Positions 19,138-27,898 of a stretch of 64,000 nucleotides of DNA are shown piece by piece. This DNA is from Acidobacteriota bacterium (GTDB lineage Bacteria; Acidobacteriota; Thermoanaerobaculia; Gp7-AA8): contig QHVT01000019.1 of NCBI GenBank assembly GCA_003223645.1, positions 1 to 64,000 on the forward strand. The letters run 5' to 3'. A program made the translations under genes and the position numbers. Under the pieces are notes generated by a model. That model was not told the DNA's origin and searched no databases. It saw nothing but the letters and a program-made list of their open reading frames with translations. Every line of letters starts with the position of its first letter. Positions within the stretch are counted from its first letter, which is position 1.

Positions 19138-19225
19138 TGGATGGCGGATGGCAGATGGCGGATGGCAGAAGCGGCTCGGGCCTTCCTCTGCCATCTGCCA
19201 TCCGCCATCTGCCATCTGCCATCGA
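19138..19225. repeat. Hairpin built of 7-nt units (GGCAGAT/GGCGGAT family)
   Basis: Left arm: tandem GGCGGAT and GGCAGAT units. Right arm: tandem ATCTGCC and ATCCGCC units. It lies immediately upstream of the ribosome-binding site of the 19123 gene. The same family occurs at 53181-53253. Confidence 0.75.
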
Positions 19226-19249
19226 GCGATGAGGATAACGCTACAGCCT

Positions 19250-19323
19250 CCGTGCCTCCTAGCCTCCTGGCCTCCAAGAAGCAAAGCCCCTGTGAGGCTT
19301 GGAGGCCCGGAGGCTTGGAGGCC
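19250..19323. repeat. Hairpin built of 8-nt units (GCCTCCTG/GGAGGC family), second copy
   Basis: Left arm GCCTCCTA, GCCTCCTG, GCCTCCAA. Right arm GAGGCTTG, GAGGCCCG, GAGGCTTG, GAGGCC. It sits between the stop of the DUF11 gene (19328) and the GGCAGAT hairpin, so two unrelated hairpin families are stacked in one 200-nt gap. Confidence 0.75.
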
Positions 19324-19327
19324 GGTC

Positions 19328-21421
19328 TCACCGTCTCGTGGCGAGCACTCCCATCGCGGCAATTACGATGCTGAGCAGCGCGAGCGCGAGCGGTGAGAGT
19401 GTCGGCGCGTTGCCGGTCGACGTCACTGCCGCCCCGGACGTCGCCGTCGAATTGCCGGGTGTCGGGTCGGGGGTGGACGACGTGGCGGACACGCTGTTCG
19501 TGATCGTGCCGGTGGCGTTGTTGGTGACGTGCAGCGTGAGATCGAACGCGGCGGACGCGCCGGCGTTGAGCGTCGCGATCGTGCAGGTGAGCGTCGTCGT
19601 GGTGTTCGTGCAGTTGAACGTCGGGCCGCTGGTTTGATTGACGGAGACGAACGTCGTGTTCGCGGGGAACGTGTCGGTGAGCGTCACGTTGTTCGACGGT
19701 CCGGGTCCGTTGTTCGTGATCGAAAGGTTGTAGGTGATGTTCGATCCGCGAGCGGCGGTCGCGGGACCGTTCTTCGTCACCGACAAGTCAGCCGTCGGCG
19801 CGAGCGTCACGGTCGCCGTCGTCGTCGACGAATTGTTGTTGCTGTCCGGATCGCCCGTCGACGCGCTCACGGTCGCGGTGTTGGCGATGCTGCTGCCGTT
19901 CGGCGCTGTGTTCGAGACGTGCAGGACGAGCGTGATGCTCGCCGTGGCGTTGAACGGGAAGCTCGCGAACGTACACGACACGCTCGCCGGTCCCGGAGTG
20001 CAGCTGCCGGCCGGGCCGCTCGTCGGCGTCGCAGAGCCGAACGTCGTGTTTGCCGGATACGTGTCGCTCACGACGACGTTCGCGGCATCGGTAGGACCGT
20101 TGTTGTGAACGCTGATCGTGTAGGTGATGTCGGTCCCCTGCGTGATCGACGACGGGCCGCTCTTCGTGATCGTCATGTCGGCGGACGGCGTGATGGTCGT
20201 CGTCGCGTTGGCGGTGTTGTTGTTCGTATTCGGATCGAACTCGCTCGCGCTGACGGTCGCGGTATTCGACACACTCGCCGTGTTGCCGGCGGTGATCGTG
20301 AGCGTGAATTGCGCGGAGAGTCCGCTCCCCAGCGAGTTCCAGGAGCAGGTCACGGTGCCGTTGATGTTCGGCGGAGGCGTGCTGCAGCCCGTCGCCACAG
20401 CGCCGTTGTTCTGCGTGAGGGAAGTGAAGGTGGTGTTCGGCGGCAACGGATCCGTCCACGTCGCGTTCGTCGCGGTGTCCGGTCCGTTGTTCGTGACGGT
20501 GATGGTGTAGCTGAACGGCGTGCCGGCGGTTGCAGTTCCGGGTCCGGCATTCACTTTCGTGATCGCCATGTCCGCGCTCGCCACGGTCAGAGACGTGACG
20601 GCGGAGTTGTTCTCAGGATCGGGATCGTTCGTCGCGGTGACCTTTGCGGTGTTCTGGAAGACCGTGCCGGCGGGCGTGCCGCTCGGGATGTGGCCGGTCA
20701 GCGTGAACGTCGCGCTGGTGAATGCGGGGAAGTTGCTCGCGCTGCACGTCACGGTGGTGCCGGTCGTACACGACATCACCGGACCGCTGTTCTGATTGAG
20801 CGAGACGAATGTCATCGTGCCGGGGAGCGTGTCCGTCCAACTGAACGTCGCCGACGCGTCGGGGCCGTTGTTGCTGACGGTGATGGTGTAGGGGACGTCG
20901 GAGTCGGGAGCGGCGCTCGTCGGACCATCTTTGAGAATCGAGCCGTCGCTCGATGGCGGAGGCGGCGTGGACGTCGTCGCCGAGGAGGTGTCGTTTTCTC
21001 CGTTGGGATCGGTGGGAGACGAGATGTTGGCGATATTGGTGAATCCCGTTCCCGGGGGTGTTTGCGGAGGGATGTGCAGCACGATGGTGAACGTGGTGGA
21101 GTCGTTCTCGGCGAGCGTGGCGACGGTGCAGGTGACGGTGCCGCCGTTGCCGGCGCCGGGATCGGTGCACGTGGCCGAGGGAGTGACGGAGACGAACGTC
21201 ATCCCGGCGGGGATGAGGTCCTGAAGAGTGATGCCGGTGGCCGTGCCGGGGCCGACGTTCGTGAGGGTGACGTCGTAGGAGACGTCGGTATCGGCGGCTG
21301 ATTGTGCGGGGCCGGTTTTGCTGACGGCGACGTCCGGCCCTGTGACTCCCGTGACTCGAAGCTGCCCAAATGCCGCGACTGCACAAAAAAGGAAACCAGG
21401 AAGGATGAAAAATCTACGCAA
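19328..21421 (-). CDS. Secreted DUF11-repeat protein with PTLS-type C-terminal anchor
   Basis: 697 residues: a signal peptide (MRRFFILPGFLFCAVAAFG), then five DUF11 modules of about 120 residues. Each opens with D/A-x-x-x-x-K-x-G-P, continues Y-x-I-x-V-x-N-N-G-P and L-P-x-x-T-T-F, and ends with N-T-A-T-V before a Ser/Thr-rich linker. The extreme C-terminus reads PTLSPLALALLSIVIAAMG followed by two arginines. This matches the plan of IPTL/PEP-CTERM sorting tails (short motif, membrane helix, basic end). DUF11 modules are Ig-like stalks of surface proteins. No exosortase-like gene is in this window. Confidence 0.85.
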   Translation of the reverse strand: MRRFFILPGFLFCAVAAFGQLRVTGVTGPDVAVSKTGPAQSAADTDVSYDVTLTNVGPGTATGITLQDLIPAGMTFVSVTPSATCTDPGAGNGGTVTCTVATLAENDSTTFTIVLHIPPQTPPGTGFTNIANISSPTDPNGENDTSSATTSTPPPPSSDGSILKDGPTSAAPDSDVPYTITVSNNGPDASATFSWTDTLPGTMTFVSLNQNSGPVMSCTTGTTVTCSASNFPAFTSATFTLTGHIPSGTPAGTVFQNTAKVTATNDPDPENNSAVTSLTVASADMAITKVNAGPGTATAGTPFSYTITVTNNGPDTATNATWTDPLPPNTTFTSLTQNNGAVATGCSTPPPNINGTVTCSWNSLGSGLSAQFTLTITAGNTASVSNTATVSASEFDPNTNNNTANATTTITPSADMTITKSGPSSITQGTDITYTISVHNNGPTDAANVVVSDTYPANTTFGSATPTSGPAGSCTPGPASVSCTFASFPFNATASITLVLHVSNTAPNGSSIANTATVSASTGDPDSNNNSSTTTATVTLAPTADLSVTKNGPATAARGSNITYNLSITNNGPGPSNNVTLTDTFPANTTFVSVNQTSGPTFNCTNTTTTLTCTIATLNAGASAAFDLTLHVTNNATGTITNSVSATSSTPDPTPGNSTATSGAAVTSTGNAPTLSPLALALLSIVIAAMGVLATRR

Positions 21422-21493
21422 GAACAGCCACCTCGTCAGTCACTTTTACGCGACGGGGAAGGGTTTCGCAAGGTCAAATTGGACGCTGGGATA

Positions 21494-21521
21494 TTGACAT
21501 TTGTTGCGAGGGAGTTAGGTT
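21494..21521 (+). promoter_or_regulatory. Promoter of the nucleotidyltransferase toxin-antitoxin pair
   Basis: TTGACA at 21494-21499 is a perfect -35. After 16 nt comes TAGGTT (21516-21521), a TANNNT -10. The transcript would start within a few bases of ATG 21532, so the mRNA would be leaderless or nearly so. The divergent DUF11 gene starts at 21421. Confidence 0.5.
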
Positions 21522-21531
21522 GTTGAAGGAG

Positions 21532-21684
21532 ATGGAGCAGAAGACGGCAGCAAAGCCGGGAACCGGCATCGATCGAACACAGATCCAACAGCTGCTGCAG
21601 GTTTCACCGGCCGAGCGAGTTCGGATGCTCGTCGTCGAGTCGCGCAACGTCGCTGCCCTGTTGTCGCGGATCAGACGTCGCTGA
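21532..21684 (+). CDS. Small putative antitoxin (50 aa) coupled to a nucleotidyltransferase
   Basis: A 50-residue basic protein. The second half (TQIQQLLQVSPAERVRMLV and on to RNVAALLSRIRRR) looks like two amphipathic helices of the kind found in short partners of nucleotidyltransferase toxins. Its TGA overlaps the ATG of the next gene (TGATG), so the two are translationally coupled. A TTG at 21523 with AGGGAG 8 nt upstream is an alternative start that would add three residues. Antitoxin function is inferred from size, order and coupling, not from a recognised family. Confidence 0.6.
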   Translation: MEQKTAAKPGTGIDRTQIQQLLQVSPAERVRMLVVESRNVAALLSRIRRR

Positions 21685-22178
21685 TGGGCGACTTCGATCC
21701 TCTTCGCGCCCTCAACGTGCTGACCAAGCACAGCGTTCGCTTCATCGTAGTCGGAGGCGTGGCAGCGCGCACATTGGGATCACCGTCGGTCACGAACGAT
21801 TTGGACATTTGCTACGAACGCCGGCCTGAGAACTACGAGGTGTTGGTTGGTGCGTTGCGCGAGCTCGATGCGCAATTGCGCGGAGCGCCACCCGGTCTGC
21901 CGTTTCAACTGGACGCTCGCTCGATCAAGATGGGCGATTGCTTCACGTTTACAACCCTTGCCGGCGATCTCGATTGTCTCGGCACGCCTGCGGGAACTCA
22001 CGGGTACCCGGACCTCGTGAAGAACGCGACTGAAGAAGATCTCGGCGAGGGAGTACACGTTCTCATCACGTCCATCGATGACCTGCTTCGAATGAAGCGC
22101 GCCGCTGGGCGTCCAAAAGATTTGATCGAGGTCGAGATTCTCTCCGCCGTCAAAGAAGAGCGCGAGCGCAAATCATGA
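21684..22178 (+). CDS. Nucleotidyltransferase-fold toxin (AbiEii/DUF6036-like)
   Basis: 164 residues with the minimal nucleotidyltransferase signature: VRFIVVGGVAARTLGSPSVT then NDLDICYE (18-46). This corresponds to the G-G-x-A...D-x-D motif of MNT, MenT and AbiEii toxins. A later Asp (A-G-D-L-D-C-L, about 93-99) could supply the third carboxylate. The C-terminal region (ITSIDDLLRMKRAAGRPKD) is the typical ending of these proteins (D-L-L-x-x-K-x-A-A-x-R-x-K-D). By family knowledge such proteins transfer nucleotides to tRNA or proteins, or act with a partner in phage defence. It is preceded by a coupled 50-residue gene and an almost consensus promoter, which supports a two-gene toxin-antitoxin unit. 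Confidence 0.78.
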   Translation: MGDFDPLRALNVLTKHSVRFIVVGGVAARTLGSPSVTNDLDICYERRPENYEVLVGALRELDAQLRGAPPGLPFQLDARSIKMGDCFTFTTLAGDLDCLGTPAGTHGYPDLVKNATEEDLGEGVHVLITSIDDLLRMKRAAGRPKDLIEVEILSAVKEERERKS

Positions 22179-22193
22179 TTTCATAGCGCCGCC

Positions 22194-24605
22194 TTGCTCC
22201 TCCTCCTCTACACGCTCGCTGCGCTCGCTCTCCTCTGGCTCGTGCATCGGTTCGTGTGCAGGCTCTCGTGGGGCGCGGCCGCGTTTCTCTTCCTGCTTCC
22301 GTTCCTCTTCGTCGGGCACGCGCTCGTTGCGAATCGCGTGTATGCGCCGGTCGACAAGCCGTACCTGTCGGAGCCGCTGTCGGTCGTGGCGCGCGAGCAT
22401 GGGATGACGGGGCCGCCGCACAACCCCGTCACGGCTGACATCTTCTCGCAGATGATTCCGTGGCGGCAGGTAGTGCGGGAGTCGATTCTGCGCGGGGAGT
22501 GGCCGCTCTGGAATCCGTACATTTTGTCGGGCGACGTACTCGCCGCGGCGGCGCAGCCGGCGCCGTACAGTCCGTTCACGCTGCTCGCGATTCTGTTGCC
22601 CGCGGCGATCAGTTTCACGTTCACCGCCGCGATCACGTTCTTCGTCGCCGGCGTGTGCGCGTTCGCATTCGCGCGCGAGCTCGGATGCGGCGAGGCGGCG
22701 TCGGCGATCGCCGCGGGCGGATGGGCGTATTCGGCGGCGATCGCGTTGTATGTGCTGTGGCCTCTCGGACTGGCGTGGGCGCTCTTTCCGCTCGTGCTTC
22801 TCGGCACGCGCCGCGTGATTCATGCACCGTCGGTGCGGTCGTGCGCGTTGCTGACCATCGCCTTCACGCTTCTGATCCTCGCCGGCCACGAGGAGTCGAC
22901 GCTGCACATCATCGCCCTTGCCGGCGCGTACGGTCTCTTCGAATTGCTCTGCGTCCGCCGCAACACGCTGCGCGCTGTCGGCGCGGCCTTCGCCGCCGGC
23001 GCGATCGCGCTCCTCCTCTGCGCGATCTATCTGCTCCCGCATCTCGACGCGATCCCGCAGACGGCCGAGTACAAGTTCCGCAGCAGCTGGAAGGCGAAGC
23101 CGCGCGTGGACACGCCGCAGCAGGTGCTCGCGTCGATAGGGACCGACTTCTTCCCGTTCCTGCATCTCCGCCGCTGGATCGATCCGCCGGTGCCGGGACT
23201 GAAGGCGGAGTCGCCGGCGGTGGGCAGCATCATCGTCGCGCTGGCAGTCTTCGCGGTCTGGCGCGTTCGCTCGAAGACCACGTGGTTCTTCGCGGGCGCC
23301 ACGCTGTTCTGCCTCGCCGCGCACGCGGCGTGGAAGCCGGTCGCGGTGCTGTTGCACGCGCTGCCGCTGTTCGATCTTGCGCTCAACGAGCGTCTTGGAT
23401 TTGGCGCGGCGTTTTTCCTGATCATTCTTGCGGCGATTGGGGCGGAGCATGGAGTGGTGCGCGCCTCCGGTGCGCATTTGGGGGACGGGAGGAGCGCCGG
23501 AGGCGCGCACCACTCCATGCGCGCGCCACTCGACCTCGCGATCACGTTTGCCATCGTGTGGGTCGTGCTGGCGATCGGCACCTGGTGGATCACGAGCACG
23601 TTCAAGCTCGACGCGGGTCCGCGCGATTGGGGCGCGCACGCGATTCTCGCGGAGCTCGCGTTACTCGGTGCGGCCGCGCTCATCGTCGCGACGCGCCTGC
23701 CGATGAAGATGCTCGTCGTCGTCGCATTGCTGCTCGCGCAGCGAGCGATCACGATGGGCGGCGTGCACAAATCATTTCCCGCGAAAGACGCGTATCCATC
23801 GATGCCGATCTTCGATGCGATGAAAAACGTGTCCGAGCCGTTCCGCGTCGCCGGACAGGGATTCGCGTTGATGCCCGGCACGAACGCTCTGTACGGATTC
23901 GAAGACGTGCGCGGCTACGAGGCGATGACGTTCGCGCGGTACGTCGACACGTATCGGATCTGGTGCGTGCCGCAGCCGGTGTTCTTCAACCGTGTCGACG
24001 ATTTGTCGAAGCCGATGTTGTCGATGCTGAACGTCCGCTTCGCCTTCGCGCACGAGTCGGTCGCGACACCGCCCGGCTGGCGCATCGCCGCGAAGCAGGG
24101 CGAAGCGGTGCTGTTCGAAAACACGAATGCGATCGCGCGCGCGTTCGTGCCGCACAGCGTGAAGCCCGGCGCGTCGAACGTCATCGACGAGATGGCGAAC
24201 GCGACGGATTTTCGTGAGCGCGCATGGATCGATGCGGCGGGAAGCGAGCGTGCAAACGGTCCGGGCTTCGTCACGACGCGCCGCATCCGCTACGGCTACG
24301 AGCTCGACGCCACGATGGACGGCGATGGCTGGATCGTCGTCTCGATCTGCGACTGGAAAGGATGGCGCGCGTACATCGACGGCCATCGCGTGAACACGCA
24401 CCGCGCGAACGCCGCATTCATCGGAATTCACGCGCCCGCGGGGCGGCATCGCGTGCGCCTCGTCTACTGGCCGGTGTCGTTCGTGACGGGGCGGGGGATC
24501 ACGCTGGCCACGCTTCTCGGGCTTCTCACGTTTGCTGTGATCAGGCGAAAGGCTCAAAGGCTCACAGGCTCATGGGCTCATAGAAAAACCGCTGTGAGCC
24601 TATGA
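22194..24605 (+). CDS. YfhO-like multispanning membrane protein
   Basis: 803 residues with many hydrophobic segments and the N-terminal periplasmic motif ADIFSQMIPWRQVVRESILRG...PLWNPYILSG typical of YfhO/DUF6044-type proteins. These belong to the GT-C-like group implicated in glycosylation of envelope polymers. The C-terminal soluble part (from about 560) follows the YfhO pattern and a last membrane helix lies at about 760-780. Two oddities: a perfect palindrome is inserted in frame (23447-23520, read GVVRASGAHL...GGAHHSM), and the last residues are encoded by the 8-nt-unit hairpin at 24549-24625. The start is TTG with no ribosome-binding site, so it is uncertain. Confidence 0.72.
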   Translation: MLLLLYTLAALALLWLVHRFVCRLSWGAAAFLFLLPFLFVGHALVANRVYAPVDKPYLSEPLSVVAREHGMTGPPHNPVTADIFSQMIPWRQVVRESILRGEWPLWNPYILSGDVLAAAAQPAPYSPFTLLAILLPAAISFTFTAAITFFVAGVCAFAFARELGCGEAASAIAAGGWAYSAAIALYVLWPLGLAWALFPLVLLGTRRVIHAPSVRSCALLTIAFTLLILAGHEESTLHIIALAGAYGLFELLCVRRNTLRAVGAAFAAGAIALLLCAIYLLPHLDAIPQTAEYKFRSSWKAKPRVDTPQQVLASIGTDFFPFLHLRRWIDPPVPGLKAESPAVGSIIVALAVFAVWRVRSKTTWFFAGATLFCLAAHAAWKPVAVLLHALPLFDLALNERLGFGAAFFLIILAAIGAEHGVVRASGAHLGDGRSAGGAHHSMRAPLDLAITFAIVWVVLAIGTWWITSTFKLDAGPRDWGAHAILAELALLGAAALIVATRLPMKMLVVVALLLAQRAITMGGVHKSFPAKDAYPSMPIFDAMKNVSEPFRVAGQGFALMPGTNALYGFEDVRGYEAMTFARYVDTYRIWCVPQPVFFNRVDDLSKPMLSMLNVRFAFAHESVATPPGWRIAAKQGEAVLFENTNAIARAFVPHSVKPGASNVIDEMANATDFRERAWIDAAGSERANGPGFVTTRRIRYGYELDATMDGDGWIVVSICDWKGWRAYIDGHRVNTHRANAAFIGIHAPAGRHRVRLVYWPVSFVTGRGITLATLLGLLTFAVIRRKAQRLTGSWAHRKTAVSL
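23447..23520. repeat. Perfect palindrome inserted in frame in the YfhO-like gene
   Basis: Arms of 24 nt (23447-23470 and 23497-23520) are perfectly complementary around a 26-nt loop. The core GGAGTGGTGCGCGCCTCCGG is identical to the arm at 28973-28992. The element adds about 25 residues and does not disturb the reading frame. Both sense-strand occurrences read G-V-V-R-A-S-G. Confidence 0.9.
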
Positions 24606-24625
24606 GCCTATGAGCCTCTGCGCCT
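24549..24625. repeat. Hairpin built of 8-nt units (GGCTCATA family)
   Basis: Left arm units AGGCTCAA, AGGCTCAC, AGGCTCAT, GGGCTCAT; right arm GTGAGCCT, ATGAGCCT, ATGAGCCT. It encodes the last codons of the YfhO-like protein and ends about 14 nt before the BNR gene. TATGAT at its edge (24625 region) could be a -10 element. Relatives: 28397-28500, 47080-47197, 59389-59526. Confidence 0.75.
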
Positions 24626-24638
24626 ATGATTCCGCGCC

Positions 24639-27600
24639 ATGAAGCGCAGAACTCTCCTCCTCGCTTTCATTTTCGCAGCAGCCGCGAACGCGGCGACGAC
24701 GTTCGATCCCGCACAGTTCAAGTCTCTTCAGTGGCGTGAAGTCGGTCCGTTTCGCGGCGGGCGCGTTGCCGCGGTCGAAGGGATCGTGGCGCAGCCGAAG
24801 ACGTACTACTTCGGCGGCACGGGCGGCGGCGTGTGGAAGACGCTCGACGGCGGCGAGACGTGGAAGAACGTCTCCGACGGTTTCTTCGGCGGCTCGATCG
24901 GCGCGGTCGCGGTGTCGGAGTGGGACCCGAACGTCGTGTACGCCGGCGGCGGCGAGGTGACGGTGCGCGGCAACGTGTCGCACGGCGACGGGATATGGAA
25001 GTCGACCGATGCCGGCAAGACGTGGTCGTTCATCGGACTGAAAGAAGCGCGGCAGATTCCGCGCATCCGCATCCATCCGAAAAATCCCGATCTCGTCTAC
25101 GCCGCGGTCCTCGGCCATCTATTCGCGCCGAATCCCGATCGCGGCGTGTATCGCTCGAAGGACGGCGGCAAGACGTGGGAGCGCGTGCTCTTCGCGAATG
25201 AAAACGCCGGCGCCGTCGATCTGGCGATGGATCCGACGAATCCGCGCATCCTCTTCGCGTCGACGTGGCGCGTGCGCCGCACTCCGTACAGTCTCGAGAG
25301 CGGCGGCGAAGGCTCCGCGCTCTGGAAGTCGACCGACGGCGGCGACACCTGGAAAAACATCAGCACGAACAAAGGGATGCCGAAGGGAACGCTCGGCATC
25401 ATCGGCGTCTCGATCTCGCCGTCAAATCCGCAGAACGTCTACGCGATCATCGAGGCCGAGCAGGGCGGCGTGTACCGCTCGAAGGACGGCGGCGAGACGT
25501 GGGAGAAGACCAACGAGAGCCGCGAGCTGCGGCAGCGCGCGTGGTACTACTCGCGCATCTACGCCGATCCGAAGGACGAGGACACGTGCTACGTCGTCAA
25601 CGTCCGCTTCCACAAATCGAAGGACGGCGGCAAGACGTTCAGCACCATCCCCACGCCGCACGGCGACAATCACGATCTCTGGATCGCGCCGAACGATCCG
25701 CTGCGCATGATCGAGTCGAACGACGGCGGCGCGAACGTCACGACCGACGGCGGACGGAGTTGGACGACCGAGGATAATCAGCCGACCGCGCAGTTCTATC
25801 GCGTCTCGACGGACAACTCGTTCCCCTACCGCCTCCTCGGCGCGCAGCAGGACAACAGCGCGCTTCGCATCAAGCATCGCACCATCGGCGGCGGCATCGG
25901 TCCCAGTGACTGGGAAGTGACGGCCGGCGGTGAGAGCGGCTACATCGTCGCCAAGCCCGACAATCCCGACCTCGTCTACGGCGGCTCGTACGGCGGCTAT
26001 CTGACGATGGTCAATCACGCGACCGAAGAATTTCGCGACGTGAATCCGTGGCCCGACAATCCGATGGGCTACGGCGCGGAAGGCGCGGCCGAGCGCTTCC
26101 AGTGGAACTTCCCGATCCTCTTCTCGCCGCACGACGCGAACACGCTCTACGCCGGATCGCAGCATCTTTTCCGCTCGACGGACGGCGGCTCGAGCTGGGA
26201 GCGCATCAGCGACGATCTCACGCGCAACGACAAGTCGAAGATGGGCTCCTCCGGCGGTCCGATCACGAAAGACAACACGTCGGTCGAGTACTACTGCACG
26301 ATCTTCGCGATCGCCGAGTCGGCGCTCGAGCGCGGCGTGATCTGGACCGGCTCTGACGACGGACTGGTGCACGTGACCCGCGACAACGGAAAAACGTGGA
26401 CGAACGTGACGCCGAAGGACGCGCCTCAGTGGATCATGTGGAACGCGATCGATCCCTCGCCGTTCGACAAAGGCACGGTCTACATCGCCGGCACGAGCTA
26501 CAAGTCCGACGACTTCCGTCCGTATCTCTTCAAGTCGACCGACTACGGCGCCACGTGGACGAAGATCGTGAACGGCATCGCCAACGATCACTTCACGCGC
26601 GTCGTCCGCTCCGACAAAAAACGCAAAGGCCTCCTCTTCGCCGCCACGGAGCGCGGGATGTACGTGTCGTTCGACGACGGCGCGAACTGGCAGACGCTGC
26701 AGCTCAATCTGCCGATCGTGCCGGTCACCGATCTCACCGTGCGCGACAACGATCTCATAGCTGCGACGCAGGGCCGTGCGTTCTGGATGATCGACGATCT
26801 CTCGCCGCTGCAACAGTGGACCAACGACGTCGCGAATCAGCGCGCGCATCTCTTTACGCCGCGCGCGACGTGGCGCATGGCCGGCGCGCAATCCGATCGC
26901 CTTCCGAACGGCTACGGCAAAAACGCGCCCGCGGGCGTGATCGTCGACTACTGGCTCGGCAAGGACGTGAAACCGGGCACGAAAGTGAAGATCGCATTCC
27001 TGAATCCCGATAAGTCCGTCATTCGCGAGTACGAAGGCGAAGTGCAGTCAACCGCGGCGATCGAAGAGGCGAAGAAAAAAGAGGCGGAGGCGAACGAAAA
27101 GGAAGCCGCGGGCAAGCAGCCGCTCGAAGACGCGTCGAAGAAGGTCGGCGTGAAGAGCGAGGGCGGAGGAAAAGAAGCGCAGACCGCGGAGCCGGAGGAG
27201 AAGGATCCGGCGACGGAGCGCGAGAAGGAGCAGAACAAGATCAAGGAAGTGAAGCCGGGCTTCAATCGCTTCAACTGGAACCTGCGCTACGCCGCCGCGA
27301 AAAAGTTCGAAGGCTTGATCATGTGGGCCGGCGACGGCGACGGTGCGCGCGTGCTGCCCGGCAACTACAACGTCCGACTCACCGTCGGCGACGACGCACC
27401 CCAGACGGCGAGCTTCGATCTGAAACAGGACCCGCGCACGACTGCGTCAGCCGCCGATCTCAAGGCGCAGTTCGATTTCCTGCAGACGGCGAACAAGAAG
27501 CTCTCCGACATCAACGAGCAGATTGAAAAAATCCGCAACACGCGCAAGCAGCTCGATGAGCTGAAGAAGCACGCGAAAGACAACAAGGCCATCGTCGATG

Positions 27601-27896
27601 CCGCGAAAGCGCTCGACAAGAAAATGACGACGGTCGAAGAGGCGCTGTACCAGACCAAGAACAAGAGCCCGCAGGATCCGCTCAACTATCCGATCCGCCT
27701 CAACGACAAGATCGCGGGCGTCGCATCGTCGGCGGATTCCGGCGACTTCGCGCCGACCGCGCAACAGAAAGCCGTCTACGCGCAGCTCGCCGAGAAAGCG
27801 GACGCGGAGCTGGCGAAGCTGAAGGAAGTGTGGGAGAAGGACGTCCCCGCGCTGAACAAGATGGTGAAGGAGTCGGACGTTCCGGCGATCAAGTAG
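24639..27896 (+). CDS. Secreted VPS10/BNR-repeat protein, second copy
   Basis: 1085 residues with a signal peptide (MKRRTLLLAFIFAAAANAA). At least ten Asp-box motifs (TLDGGETW, STDAGKTW, SKDGGKTW, STDGGDTW, SKDGGETW, STDGGSSW, TRDNGKTW, STDYGATW) form a propeller domain to about residue 730. A Lys/Glu-rich, probably coiled or disordered linker follows (EEAKKKEAEANEKEAAGK), then the Ig-like module (GFNRFNWNLRY...GNYNVRL) and a helical C-terminus (SDINEQIEKIRNTRKQLDEL). The layout matches the 11858-15163 product, so they are paralogs. There is no Shine-Dalgarno sequence; TATGAT lies 8 nt before the ATG. No sialidase active site is visible. Confidence 0.83.
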   Translation: MKRRTLLLAFIFAAAANAATTFDPAQFKSLQWREVGPFRGGRVAAVEGIVAQPKTYYFGGTGGGVWKTLDGGETWKNVSDGFFGGSIGAVAVSEWDPNVVYAGGGEVTVRGNVSHGDGIWKSTDAGKTWSFIGLKEARQIPRIRIHPKNPDLVYAAVLGHLFAPNPDRGVYRSKDGGKTWERVLFANENAGAVDLAMDPTNPRILFASTWRVRRTPYSLESGGEGSALWKSTDGGDTWKNISTNKGMPKGTLGIIGVSISPSNPQNVYAIIEAEQGGVYRSKDGGETWEKTNESRELRQRAWYYSRIYADPKDEDTCYVVNVRFHKSKDGGKTFSTIPTPHGDNHDLWIAPNDPLRMIESNDGGANVTTDGGRSWTTEDNQPTAQFYRVSTDNSFPYRLLGAQQDNSALRIKHRTIGGGIGPSDWEVTAGGESGYIVAKPDNPDLVYGGSYGGYLTMVNHATEEFRDVNPWPDNPMGYGAEGAAERFQWNFPILFSPHDANTLYAGSQHLFRSTDGGSSWERISDDLTRNDKSKMGSSGGPITKDNTSVEYYCTIFAIAESALERGVIWTGSDDGLVHVTRDNGKTWTNVTPKDAPQWIMWNAIDPSPFDKGTVYIAGTSYKSDDFRPYLFKSTDYGATWTKIVNGIANDHFTRVVRSDKKRKGLLFAATERGMYVSFDDGANWQTLQLNLPIVPVTDLTVRDNDLIAATQGRAFWMIDDLSPLQQWTNDVANQRAHLFTPRATWRMAGAQSDRLPNGYGKNAPAGVIVDYWLGKDVKPGTKVKIAFLNPDKSVIREYEGEVQSTAAIEEAKKKEAEANEKEAAGKQPLEDASKKVGVKSEGGGKEAQTAEPEEKDPATEREKEQNKIKEVKPGFNRFNWNLRYAAAKKFEGLIMWAGDGDGARVLPGNYNVRLTVGDDAPQTASFDLKQDPRTTASAADLKAQFDFLQTANKKLSDINEQIEKIRNTRKQLDELKKHAKDNKAIVDAAKALDKKMTTVEEALYQTKNKSPQDPLNYPIRLNDKIAGVASSADSGDFAPTAQQKAVYAQLAEKADAELAKLKEVWEKDVPALNKMVKESDVPAIK

Positions 27897-27898
27897 AT

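Noticed and set aside
19124-19222. Upstream extension of the 18245-19123 gene through the GGCAGAT hairpin
   Set aside because: A GGAGGTG ribosome-binding site and signal peptide place the start at 19123.
19529-21301. Plus-strand frame opposite the DUF11 gene
   Set aside because: Arg/Gly-rich shadow with no recognisable domain, while the other strand has five DUF11 modules.
22173-23639. Minus-strand frame opposite the YfhO-like gene
   Set aside because: Charged, low-complexity shadow; the plus strand encodes a regular membrane protein.
25422-26891. Minus-strand frame opposite the second BNR gene
   Set aside because: Shadow translation without motifs.
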